A stretch of DNA of 64,000 nt from CAVQGZ01 sp942491665 (GTDB lineage Bacteria; Actinomycetota; Actinomycetes; Jiangellales; Jiangellaceae), in NCBI GenBank assembly GCA_942491665.1, contig CALOBR010000003.1, positions 62,001 through 126,000 on the forward strand, given 5' to 3'. Position 1 is the stretch's first letter; each line of letters opens with the position of its first letter. Both the position numbers and the translations under genes were made by a program. Below the pieces are notes generated by a model. That model had not been told where the DNA came from. It saw only the letters and a list, made by a program, of their open reading frames with translations, and ran no database searches. This document shows positions 18,074-25,611 of the stretch, in pieces.

Positions 18074-19456
18074 TCACTGGCGCGTCGCCGCGTCGCCTGC
18101 TCGGCGCGCTGCGATCTGCACCGGGTCCCACACCGGTGAGAACGGGGGGGCGTAGGCCAGATCGGCCATCGTCAGCGCGTGGGCGCTCATCTCGTTCCAG
18201 ACGGCCAGCGCGCATGCGTCGATCCGCTTGGCCGAGCCAGGGCCCTCGCCGACGATCTGCGCGCCCAGCAGGCGTCCGCTGCCCCGCTCGGCAATCGCCT
18301 TGACCATCAGCGGGCTCGCGCCAGGCATGTAGCCCGACGTCGTGGTCGACTCGACCACCCCGACCACGGTATCGAACCCTGCAGCGGACGCCTCGCGCTC
18401 ACCGAGGCCGGTGCGTGCGATCTCGAGGTCGCAGACCTTGGTGATCGCGGTACCAACGACGCCAGGAAACGTGTCGTACCCGCCGGCGATGTTGGTGCCC
18501 AGCACCCGGCCCTGCTTGTTCGCATGAGTGCCGAGGGCGATGTGCACGGGCGCCTCGCTGACTCGGTGGAACGACTCGGCGCAGTCCCCGGCCGCCCAGA
18601 CCCCCGGGTGCCCGACGACCGCTTGGCGCCGGTCGACGCGCAGACCGCGGCTGGCACCGACCGGCAGTCCCGCGTCGACGGCCAACCGCGTGTTGGGCCG
18701 CACACCGATGCCGAGCACGACCACGTCGGCGGGGATGGTTCCGGCGTCGGTGACCACACCGGTCACCCAGCCGTCCGGCCCTACCTCGAATCCCTCGACG
18801 GCAGTGCCGGTGCGCAGCGCGATGCCCGTCGACTCCATCGCCGAACGCACCAGCGCCCCCATGTCGGGGTCGAGGGTGGTCATCGGCTCGGGGGCCATGT
18901 CGACGACGGTCGTGTCGAGACCTCGACGGTGGCACGCCTCGGCCACCTCGATGCCGATGTAGCCGGCCCCGACGACGACCGCGCGTCGCGGCGCACGGGT
19001 CGACAGCAGGGTGTCAAGCAGGTCAGACCCGTCCTGGAGCGTCTGCAGGCCGTGGATGCCGTCTGCCTGCGACCCCGCGAGGTCGGGCCTGATCGGCACC
19101 GCGCCCGTGGCGATGACGAGTTGGTCGAAGGGCAGCCGTTCGGTGACCCCTGTGGCGCTCTCGCGAGCGTGCACGACGCGCGCACCCAGGTCGATCTCGA
19201 TGGCCTCGGTGCCCATCCGCAGGTCGACGCCGTTGGCGCGGTGCTCGGCCGGGGTGCGGGCGATCAGGTCATCGGGGCTGTCGACGTCGCCGGCAACCCA
19301 GTAGGGGATGCCGCAAGCGGAGTACGAGGTCCACGGTCCGCGTTCGAGCACGACCACGTCCAGAGTCCTCCCGAGGGCCGTGGCCACGCGTAGGGCCTGC
19401 GAGGCCGCGCTCATGCCCGCCGCGTCGCCGCCGATGACCACGATCCGTTCCGTCAC
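18074..19456 (-). CDS. CoA-disulfide reductase/NADH oxidase-like FAD flavoprotein
   Basis: This class I pyridine-nucleotide-disulfide oxidoreductase relative (about 460 residues) has the FAD motif VIGGDAAGMSAASQA, the redox cysteine in SYSACGIPYWVAGD, the NAD(P)H-binding VVVGAGYIGIEVAEA, and the C-terminal FAD motif GVWAAGDCAES. A single redox cysteine in SxxCGxPY is the pattern of CoA-disulfide reductases and NADH oxidases/peroxidases rather than of CxxxxC disulfide reductases. The start chosen is GTG 19454-19456 because a TAGCGT hexamer lies 7 nt upstream; an in-frame GTG at 19463-19465 overlaps that hexamer and is less likely. Confidence 0.85.
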   Translation of the reverse strand: MTERIVVIGGDAAGMSAASQALRVATALGRTLDVVVLERGPWTSYSACGIPYWVAGDVDSPDDLIARTPAEHRANGVDLRMGTEAIEIDLGARVVHARESATGVTERLPFDQLVIATGAVPIRPDLAGSQADGIHGLQTLQDGSDLLDTLLSTRAPRRAVVVGAGYIGIEVAEACHRRGLDTTVVDMAPEPMTTLDPDMGALVRSAMESTGIALRTGTAVEGFEVGPDGWVTGVVTDAGTIPADVVVLGIGVRPNTRLAVDAGLPVGASRGLRVDRRQAVVGHPGVWAAGDCAESFHRVSEAPVHIALGTHANKQGRVLGTNIAGGYDTFPGVVGTAITKVCDLEIARTGLGEREASAAGFDTVVGVVESTTTSGYMPGASPLMVKAIAERGSGRLLGAQIVGEGPGSAKRIDACALAVWNEMSAHALTMADLAYAPPFSPVWDPVQIAARRAGDAATRQ

Positions 19457-19463
19457 CCTGCGC

Positions 19464-19487
19464 ACGCTACGGGGCCGCGCCTAGCGT
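19464..19487. promoter_or_regulatory. compact divergent leaderless promoters
   Basis: Two TAGCGT hexamers face away from each other: 19464-19469 on the minus strand (7 nt from GTG 19454-19456) and 19482-19487 on the plus strand (6 nt from GTG 19494). They are only 12 bp apart, so each -35 region must overlap the start of the opposite gene. Confidence 0.55.
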
Positions 19488-19493
19488 GTGCTC

Positions 19494-20273
19494 GTGACGA
19501 GTCGACCCGCCCCCAGTGCCTGGCTGACCGACATGGACGGGGTGCTCATCCACGAGGGCGTGCCGTTGCCCGGTGCGGCCAACTTCGTGGCCCGCATCCG
19601 CGAGCGCGGGCTGCCGTTCCTGGTGCTGACGAACAACTCCATGTACACCCGCCGCGACCTGTCCGACCGGTTGGCCGGGATGGGCATCGAGGTGCCGGAG
19701 GAGAACCTGTGGACCTCCGCGGTGGCGACCGCCCGCTTTCTCGGCGACCAGATGCCCGGCGGTCGCGCCTACGTCATCGGCGAGGCCGGCTTGACGACCG
19801 CCATGCACGAGGTGGGCTTCGTGCTCACCGACGCCTCACCCGACTACGTGGTGCTCGGCGAGACGCGCACCTACTCGTTCGAGGCCATCACCAAGGCGAT
19901 ACGTCTGGTGGAGGCCGGGGCGAGGTTCGTGGGCACCAACCCCGACCCGACCGGCCCGTCGACCGAGGGCCCCCTGCCGGCGACCGGGTCGGTGGCCGCG
20001 CTCATCACGCGGGCGACCGGCCGGGAGGCGTACTTCGTCGGCAAGCCGAACCCGGTGATGATGCGCGCCGGGCTCAACAAGATCGGGGCGCACTCGGAGA
20101 GCACCGCCATGGTGGGCGACCGTATGGACACCGACATCGTTTCCGCCCTCGAGGCCGGCATGGAGTCGATCTTGGTGCTCACCGGCTCCACCAGGCGCGA
20201 CGAGGTCGACCGCTACCCGTTCCGGCCCTCGCGGGTGGTCGACTCGGTGGGCGACCTGATCGACGAGATCTGA
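19494..20273 (+). CDS. HAD-IIA family hydrolase (NagD-like phosphatase)
   Basis: The protein has about 259 residues. HAD motifs are in order: the nucleophile aspartates in LTDMDGVLIHEG, threonine in LTNNSMYTRRDLS, the C2-type cap, lysine in GKPNPVMMRAG, and the acidic pair in MVGDRMDTDIVSA. NagD-type enzymes dephosphorylate nucleoside monophosphates or sugar phosphates; the substrate here is unknown. GTG 19494 is favoured because of the TAGCGT box 6 nt upstream, although GTG 19488 is also in frame. It is divergent from the flavoprotein gene. Confidence 0.88.
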   Translation: MTSRPAPSAWLTDMDGVLIHEGVPLPGAANFVARIRERGLPFLVLTNNSMYTRRDLSDRLAGMGIEVPEENLWTSAVATARFLGDQMPGGRAYVIGEAGLTTAMHEVGFVLTDASPDYVVLGETRTYSFEAITKAIRLVEAGARFVGTNPDPTGPSTEGPLPATGSVAALITRATGREAYFVGKPNPVMMRAGLNKIGAHSESTAMVGDRMDTDIVSALEAGMESILVLTGSTRRDEVDRYPFRPSRVVDSVGDLIDEI

Positions 20274-20296
20274 GCGACGCCGGGGCGGCGCACCCC

Positions 20297-20707
20297 TCAG
20301 GCGAACCAGCCGGTGATCGTCTCGCCCAGGTCGGCGTCCGGCCCGGCGCTCAGAAGCGCAACAAGCAGCACGAGCCCGATGACCACGAGCGCCGCCGCGA
20401 CCAGACGGCGCAGGTAGCGGGACCAGTCCACCGGGGGAGCTCCGCTGACGCGAGGCGACGAGGTGGACGAGGACGGGCTGCTCGAGGCCGGGCTGGCCGG
20501 CGAACGCTCGGTCGACACAGATGTGCCCCGCCCTGCACCCCGCTCGGAGGGAGCCGGCCTCGGCGTGCGGGGCACGGTCGACGGGAGCATCCGGTTGGCG
20601 GGGGCGAGTGGGCGCATTCGGTTCGTCCACTGCTGGCCGTCCCAGTACCGCACGTTTCTCGAGCCGGCAGGGTCGCGGTACCAGCCCGCGGGCGCACTCG
20701 TGGCCAC
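20297..20707 (-). CDS. DUF2510 domain membrane protein
   Basis: The 136-residue protein begins VATSAPAGWYRDPAGSRN and carries the DUF2510 signature GWYxDPxG...RYWDGxxWT. A Pro/Ser-rich linker follows, then one C-terminal membrane helix (LVAAALVVIGLVLLVALLS). DUF2510 is common in actinobacterial membrane proteins and has no firm function. The GTG start is 5 nt downstream of the SpoU methyltransferase stop, so the two are cotranscribed. Confidence 0.8.
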   Translation of the reverse strand: MATSAPAGWYRDPAGSRNVRYWDGQQWTNRMRPLAPANRMLPSTVPRTPRPAPSERGAGRGTSVSTERSPASPASSSPSSSTSSPRVSGAPPVDWSRYLRRLVAAALVVIGLVLLVALLSAGPDADLGETITGWFA

Positions 20708-20712
20708 GAGTC

Positions 20713-21342
20713 CTAGTGTGCCTGGGCGAACACGTGGAGTCGTACCCAGGCGTGCATGGCGATCGCCGCGGCGGCCCCAGCGTTGATCGATCGGGTCGAG
20801 CCGAACTGGGCGATCGACAGGACGTCGGCGCACGCCGCGTGGGCAGCCGGGCTCAACCCCGGCCCCTCTTGACCCAGCAGCAGGACGCATCGCCGCGGCA
20901 GGGCGTAGGTCTCCAGGGCGACGGCGCCGGGCAGGTTGTCGACACCGAGCAGCACGAGGCCGTCGGCGCGAGCCCACTGCGCCAGCGCCTCGACGTCGCA
21001 GTGGTGGCGCACGTGCTGGTAGCGGTCGGTGACCATGGCACCGCGCCTGTTCCAGCGGCGTCGCCCCACGATGTGCACCTCAGCGGCGTTGAAGGCATTG
21101 GCGGTGCGCACGACCGAGCCGATGTTGAAGTCGTGGGCGAAGTTCTCGACGGCAACGTGGAACGGGTGCCGGCGCACGTCGAGGTCGGCCACGATGGCCT
21201 CGCGGGTCCAGTACCGGTACCGGTCGACGACGTTGCGCGTGTCGCCGTGGGCGAGCAGGTCGGGGTCGTAGCGCGGGTCGGTCGGCCAGTCCCCCGCCCA
21301 CGGGCCGACGCCGACGGCCGACGGCTCGGCTGCGTCGTCCAC
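20713..21342 (-). CDS. SpoU/TrmH family RNA 2'-O-methyltransferase
   Basis: This trefoil-knot SAM-dependent methyltransferase of about 209 residues has all three SpoU motifs: NIGSVVRTANAF, LLLGQEGPGLS and STRSINAGAAAAIAMH. It methylates ribose 2'-OH in a tRNA or rRNA whose identity is not evident. GTG 21340-21342 follows GAGAGGGGG and is preferred; an ATG at 21376-21378 would add 12 residues. The DUF2510 gene follows 5 nt after its stop. Confidence 0.88.
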   Translation of the reverse strand: MDDAAEPSAVGVGPWAGDWPTDPRYDPDLLAHGDTRNVVDRYRYWTREAIVADLDVRRHPFHVAVENFAHDFNIGSVVRTANAFNAAEVHIVGRRRWNRRGAMVTDRYQHVRHHCDVEALAQWARADGLVLLGVDNLPGAVALETYALPRRCVLLLGQEGPGLSPAAHAACADVLSIAQFGSTRSINAGAAAAIAMHAWVRLHVFAQAH

Positions 21343-21424
21343 GTGCCCCCTCTCGGGTCGTCCTCGAGTCGCTGCCATCGTGCCAGGCGAGAGCGGCGCT
21401 CGACGTCTGCGGTCGCAGCCTCCG

Positions 21425-21430
21425 TACCCT
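21425..21430 (+). promoter_or_regulatory. -10 hexamer of leaderless DUF368 promoter
   Basis: TACCCT is followed by a 6-nt spacer and then GTG 21437. No ribosome binding site is present. Confidence 0.55.
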
Positions 21431-21436
21431 TGGCGC

Positions 21437-22384
21437 GTGCTCGCAGCCCTGGTGAACCTCGTCCGCGGATCGTTCATCGGGTTCGCCGAGGTCGTCCCTG
21501 GGGTCAGCGGCGGGACGATCGCCCTGATCATCGGGCTGTACGAGACGCTCATCTCGTCGGCCGCGGCGTTCGTCAAAGGCGCGCTGGCGCTGGTGCGTGG
21601 CCGCACCAGCGAGGCCCGCGGGCTGTTCGGCGAGGTGCACTGGCGCGTCGTGGTCCCGGTCGCCGTCGGCATGGCCGCGGCCGTGGTCGTCGGCGCAGCG
21701 GTGCTGGAGCCACTGATCGAGGAGTACCCGGTGCAGACCCGGGCCGTCTTCTTCGGCCTCGTCGTGGTCGGCATCTCCGTCCCGGCTCGCATGGTGAGTC
21801 GGTGGGACGCCCGCGCGGTGCTCGTGGCCGCGCTCGCAGCGGCGGTCGCGTTCGTGCTGACCGGGCTGCCGCCGGCGACCATCGACGACCCGAGCCTGGC
21901 GCTGGTCGCCGTCTCGGGTGCGGCTGCGGTCTGTGCCCTGGCGCTGCCCGGCGTGTCCGGGTCGTTCCTGCTGCTCAGCATCGGTCTCTACGAGCCCACG
22001 ATCAGCGCCGTGAACGACCGTGACCTGGCCTACCTGGGGGCGTTCGCACTCGGGGCTCTGGTTGGGCTCTCGTCGTTCGTGCTGCTGCTGCAGTGGCTGC
22101 TCAGCCATCGCCCGCGGATCACGCTGGTGGTGCTGACCGGGCTCATGGTCGGCTCGCTGCGTGCGCTGTGGCCCTGGCAGGACGACGACCGCACCCTGCT
22201 GCCGCCCGAGGGGGACGTGGCGTCGGTGATCGGGCTGGCACTCGCGGGGGCAGCCGTGATCGTCGTGCTTGTGTGGGCCGAGCGACGCCTGTCGTTGCTG
22301 CTACCGGACGTCGAGGTCGACCCGATCCACCACGACACGCCCGAGGAAGCCGGTCAGCTCAGCCCGAGGTCGTCGAGCGAGTAG
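21437..22384 (+). CDS. DUF368 polyprenyl-phosphate transporter (PopT-like)
   Basis: The 315-residue polytopic membrane protein begins with the DUF368 signature GSFIGFAEVVPGVSGGTIALIIGLYE and repeats a related motif in its second half (ALPGVSGSFLLLSIGLYE), indicating an inverted or duplicated architecture. DUF368 proteins were recently shown to return undecaprenyl phosphate across the membrane for reuse in peptidoglycan and wall polymer synthesis. Its last 31 nt overlap the 3' end of convergent pyrE. The start is set by the TACCCT box. Confidence 0.88.
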   Translation: MLAALVNLVRGSFIGFAEVVPGVSGGTIALIIGLYETLISSAAAFVKGALALVRGRTSEARGLFGEVHWRVVVPVAVGMAAAVVVGAAVLEPLIEEYPVQTRAVFFGLVVVGISVPARMVSRWDARAVLVAALAAAVAFVLTGLPPATIDDPSLALVAVSGAAAVCALALPGVSGSFLLLSIGLYEPTISAVNDRDLAYLGAFALGALVGLSSFVLLLQWLLSHRPRITLVVLTGLMVGSLRALWPWQDDDRTLLPPEGDVASVIGLALAGAAVIVVLVWAERRLSLLLPDVEVDPIHHDTPEEAGQLSPRSSSE

Positions 22385-22902
22385 GCCGACAAGTACTCCA
22401 GACCGGCTGCGCGGACGGCGTCACCGGCCCCCCGGTCGACGATCACCGCGACGGCGCTCACCGTGGCGCCGGCGGCCTGGAGAGCCTCGACGGCGGTCAG
22501 CACGCTGGAACCGGTCGTGGAGGTGTCCTCGACCGCGACGACCGTGCGCCCGGCGACGTCGGGGCCCTCGATGCGCCGCTGCAGGCCGTGCGCCTTGTCT
22601 TCTTTGCGGACGACGAAGGCATCGACCCGCTGCCCCTGCACCGCAGCGGAGTGCAGCATCGCCGTCGCCACCGCGTCGGCGCCCATCGTGAGACCGCCGA
22701 CGGCGTCAGCCTTGAAGCCGGCGACGAGGTCGAGCATCACCGCACCGACAAGTGGAGCCGCGCTCGCGTCGAGCGTCACCCGGCGCAGGTCGACGTAGTA
22801 GTCGGCCTCCTGCCCGGACGAGAGCACGACCTTCTCGTGCACGATGGCCTTGTCGACGATCTGCTCGCGAAGCCGGTACCACTCGATCGCTTTCTGCGTC
22901 AT
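22354..22902 (-). CDS. pyrE: orotate phosphoribosyltransferase
   Basis: PyrE transfers phosphoribose from PRPP to orotate to give OMP in pyrimidine synthesis. The 182-residue protein has LSSGQEADYYVDLRRVTL near the N-terminus and the PRPP-binding motif VVAVEDTSTTGSSV. The ATG shares one base with the stop codon of the upstream SDR gene (TGATG), so translation is coupled. GAGGGGAA precedes the start. It is isolated from other pyr genes within this window. Confidence 0.95.
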   Translation of the reverse strand: MTQKAIEWYRLREQIVDKAIVHEKVVLSSGQEADYYVDLRRVTLDASAAPLVGAVMLDLVAGFKADAVGGLTMGADAVATAMLHSAAVQGQRVDAFVVRKEDKAHGLQRRIEGPDVAGRTVVAVEDTSTTGSSVLTAVEALQAAGATVSAVAVIVDRGAGDAVRAAGLEYLSAYSLDDLGLS

Positions 22903-23657
22903 CACTTCCCCCTCGTTCGTAGCCGGTAGATGGTCTCGTGCGGTGCGTTGCGCAACAGCCCGGCGATGGCCTTGTACCGCGCGCTGGGGACGTGGACGGC
23001 CCGGCCTCGCTGCCAGGCATCGAGGGTGCGAGCGACGACGTCGTCGGCGTCGAGCCAGGCGGCCGCGGGGATCCCGCCGGCCTTGATGCCGGCCCGCTCG
23101 TGGAACTCGGTGCGGACGAAGCCCGGGGCAAGGGCCATCACCCGCACACCGGAGCCCGCGACCTGCCCGGCGACCGCCTGGGTGAAGGTCGTGACCCACG
23201 CCTTGTGGGCGGAGTAGGTGCCCTGCGGCACCCAGCCGGCCACCGACGAGACGTTGATGACGCCGCCGGCGCCCCGCTCGGTCATCGGTCCCAGCGCAGC
23301 GTGGGTGAGCACGAGGGTGGCCCGCACGTGCAGGTCGAGCTGCTGCTCCTCATCGGCCACATCGTTGGCCACGAACGGCTTGCGCAGTGCACTGCCGGCG
23401 TTGTTGACGAGCAGCTCGACCGGACGGTCGGGCTCGGCCAGCCGGTCGGCGACCCGCTGCAGCGACGCGCGGTCGGTCAGGTCGGCAGGCAGCACCTCGG
23501 CGGAACACCCGAACCGGTGCTCCAGGTCGGCACCCAGCTCGGCGAGGCGCTCGGCGTCCCGGGCGACGAGCACGACGTCGTACCCGGTGGCGGCCAGCCG
23601 GGAGGCGAACGCGCGGCCCAGTCCGGCGCTCGCACCAGTCACCAGGGCTGTGGGCAC
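22902..23657 (-). CDS. short-chain dehydrogenase/reductase
   Basis: The 251-residue SDR has the cofactor motif VTGASAGLGRAFA, the NNAGSA motif, serine in INVSSVAGW, and catalytic Y-x-x-x-K in TYSAHKAWV. The substrate is not predictable. GTG 23655-23657 fits the family start and lies 7 nt behind a TACAGT hexamer, so it is probably leaderless. It is divergent from dapC across 46 bp and coupled to pyrE downstream. Confidence 0.88.
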   Translation of the reverse strand: MPTALVTGASAGLGRAFASRLAATGYDVVLVARDAERLAELGADLEHRFGCSAEVLPADLTDRASLQRVADRLAEPDRPVELLVNNAGSALRKPFVANDVADEEQQLDLHVRATLVLTHAALGPMTERGAGGVINVSSVAGWVPQGTYSAHKAWVTTFTQAVAGQVAGSGVRVMALAPGFVRTEFHERAGIKAGGIPAAAWLDADDVVARTLDAWQRGRAVHVPSARYKAIAGLLRNAPHETIYRLRTRGK

Positions 23658-23664
23658 GCCTGAC

Positions 23665-23696
23665 ACTGTAGGCGGACGACGAGCGCGCACTAGCCT
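23665..23696. promoter_or_regulatory. compact divergent leaderless promoters of SDR and dapC
   Basis: TACAGT on the minus strand (23665-23670) is 7 nt from the SDR GTG. TAGCCT on the plus strand (23691-23696) is 7 nt from the dapC GTG. The hexamers are 20 bp apart, so their -35 regions overlap. Confidence 0.55.
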
Positions 23697-23703
23697 GCTT
23701 CGC

Positions 23704-24927
23704 GTGAGCGACGCCGTATCGAGGCCGCGGGGGCCCTCCCCTGCCACGCGCATCGACGGGCTGGGCGAGACGATCTTCGCGGAGATGTCGGCGTTGGCGG
23801 CAGCGACGTCGTCGATCAACCTGGGCCAGGGATTCCCCGACACCGACGGTCCGCCCGCCTTGCTCGAGGCCGCCCGCGAGGCCATCGCCACCGGGCACAA
23901 CCAGTACCCGCCGGGCCTCGGCATCCCTGCGCTGCGCCAGGCCATCGCCGAGCACCAGCAGCGCCACTACGGCCTTGCGCTCGACCCCGACCGCGATGTG
24001 CTCGTGACGACCGGTGCGACCGAGGCGCTCACGGCCGCCCTGCTCGCCTTCGTCGAGCCCGGCGACGAGGTCGTCGCGCTCGAACCGTTCTTCGACTCCT
24101 ACCCAGCGGCGGTCCAGCTCGCGGGCGGCACGCTTCGCGGCGTCGTTCTCGAGCCGCCGTCCTTCTCGGTGTCGGCTGCGGCGCTCGAGGCCTCGATCAC
24201 CGAGCGAACCCGCGTGCTCGTGCTCAACACCCCGCACAACCCGACCGGTGCGGTGCTGACCACCGACGAGGTCGCTGCCGTCGCCGACGTCGCCCGCCGG
24301 CACGACCTGCTGGTGATCTCCGACGAGGTCTACGAGCATCTGACGTTCGACGGGCGCCGCCACATCCCGGTCTCGACGCTGCCCGGCATGGCCGAGCGGA
24401 CCCTGACGGCTAGCTCGGCGGGCAAGACGTTCTCAGTGACCGGGTGGAAGATCGGGTGGCTGACCGGGCCCGAGCCGCTGATCAAGGCCGCGAGGTCGGT
24501 CAAGCAGTACATGTCCTACGTCTCCGGTGCGCCCTTCCAACCGGCCGTAGCGGCCGTGCTTACGACGCACGACGACTGGGTCGCCGAGCTGTGCGCATCG
24601 TTGCAGCGCCGCCGCGACCTGCTGGTCGGGGGCCTTCTCGATCTCGGTTTGGAGACATACGCGCCGGCCGGCACGTACTTCGCGATCTCGGATGTACGTT
24701 CGTGGGGGTACGACGACGGCGCGCAGCTCTGCCGGGAGCTGCCAGGCCGGGCTGGGGTGGTGGCCATCCCGTGCTCGGCGTTCTACGACCAGCACCGGCT
24801 CGACGGCGACAGCCACGGGAGGTCACTGATCCGATGGACGTTCAGCAAGGCGGAACCGACCCTGAGTCAGGCTCTGGAACGGCTGGCGGCGGCACAGATG
24901 ACGAGCCGGGCAGCCGGGTCGGCTTGA
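23704..24927 (+). CDS. dapC: N-succinyldiaminopimelate aminotransferase
   Basis: The 407-residue class I PLP aminotransferase resembles mycobacterial DapC throughout: FAEMSALA, INLGQGFPDTDGPP, EPFFDSYPAAVQ, NTPHNPTGAVL, SDEVYEHLTFD, and the PLP lysine in SSAGKTFSVTGWKIGW. DapC makes N-succinyl-LL-diaminopimelate for lysine and peptidoglycan synthesis. Related enzymes act as kynurenine/glutamine aminotransferases, so substrate use is inferred. The start is set by the TAGCCT box 7 nt upstream. The next gene starts inside its 3' end. Confidence 0.85.
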   Translation: MSDAVSRPRGPSPATRIDGLGETIFAEMSALAAATSSINLGQGFPDTDGPPALLEAAREAIATGHNQYPPGLGIPALRQAIAEHQQRHYGLALDPDRDVLVTTGATEALTAALLAFVEPGDEVVALEPFFDSYPAAVQLAGGTLRGVVLEPPSFSVSAAALEASITERTRVLVLNTPHNPTGAVLTTDEVAAVADVARRHDLLVISDEVYEHLTFDGRRHIPVSTLPGMAERTLTASSAGKTFSVTGWKIGWLTGPEPLIKAARSVKQYMSYVSGAPFQPAVAAVLTTHDDWVAELCASLQRRRDLLVGGLLDLGLETYAPAGTYFAISDVRSWGYDDGAQLCRELPGRAGVVAIPCSAFYDQHRLDGDSHGRSLIRWTFSKAEPTLSQALERLAAAQMTSRAAGSA

Positions 24928-25562
24928 TCGTCGGAATCTCGCTGGCAGCCCTCGTCGGACTCGTTGCCGTGGTGTTCCTGCTCAGCCGCGACGGCGACGA
25001 CGACCCGGCGGCGCTGCCGACCCCGACTGTCACCGCGACGGTCACGGTGACGCCCACCCCGACCCCGACGCCCACGCCCATGCCCACGCCGACCGCCACT
25101 CCGACGCCGACTCCCACCGAGGTGGTCGGCGACGTCCCGTTCCTCATGGCCGACAGCCTCGGCGCGCTGCGGCTGCGGATGACCAAGGACGAGGCGCTGG
25201 CCACCGGGCTGGTGACCGAGCAGAGCCCGGCGGGCCGTGTCGAGCTGGTTGCCGACCCGTCCGCGCTGCCGGGCGTCTTCATCTGCTGGGACGCCGAGGC
25301 AGACTCCCTCACCGGCTTCACCGTCAAGGACGGCTCGCCCATCACCACCCCGGACGGCATCGGGGTGACCAGCACCCCCGACGACCTGCGCGCCGCGTAC
25401 GGCGTCCTGCTGCAGGAGCGGGAGGAGGCAGGCGAGACGTGGTACGTCGTGCCGGTGGACGACGTCGGCTACGCGTTCTTCCCCACCGACATCGAGTTGG
25501 TGATGATCTCTGGCACTGACCAGCTGATAGCCGACGTCGTGCCCGGAAGCGAGCCCTGCTGA
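24834..25562 (+). CDS. membrane-anchored hypothetical protein with Pro/Thr stalk
   Basis: The 242-residue protein has a short cytoplasmic N-terminus, one membrane helix (VGLIVGISLAALVGLVAVVFLL), a stalk of repeated T-P dipeptides of about 40 residues, and a globular extracytoplasmic domain containing MTKDEALATGLV and FICWDAEADSLTGF. I do not recognise the domain. The ATG follows GGGAGG but lies 94 nt inside dapC, an unusually long overlap. Later starts would cut the membrane helix. It is convergent with clpB. Confidence 0.7.
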   Translation: MDVQQGGTDPESGSGTAGGGTDDEPGSRVGLIVGISLAALVGLVAVVFLLSRDGDDDPAALPTPTVTATVTVTPTPTPTPTPMPTPTATPTPTPTEVVGDVPFLMADSLGALRLRMTKDEALATGLVTEQSPAGRVELVADPSALPGVFICWDAEADSLTGFTVKDGSPITTPDGIGVTSTPDDLRAAYGVLLQEREEAGETWYVVPVDDVGYAFFPTDIELVMISGTDQLIADVVPGSEPC

Positions 25563-25575
25563 CCCAGAGCAGAAG

Positions 25576-25605
25576 ACGGGTGCTCAGGCGTGGGTGGCCA
25601 CCCGT
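25576..25605. terminator. possible bidirectional hairpin between convergent genes
   Basis: ACGGGTG (25576-25582) pairs with CACCCGT (25599-25605), and a GGTGGCCACC palindrome lies inside. It sits in the 49-bp gap between the stalk-protein gene and clpB. It has no U-tract, so the terminator role is only inferred. Confidence 0.35.
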
Positions 25606-25611
25606 GCCGCG

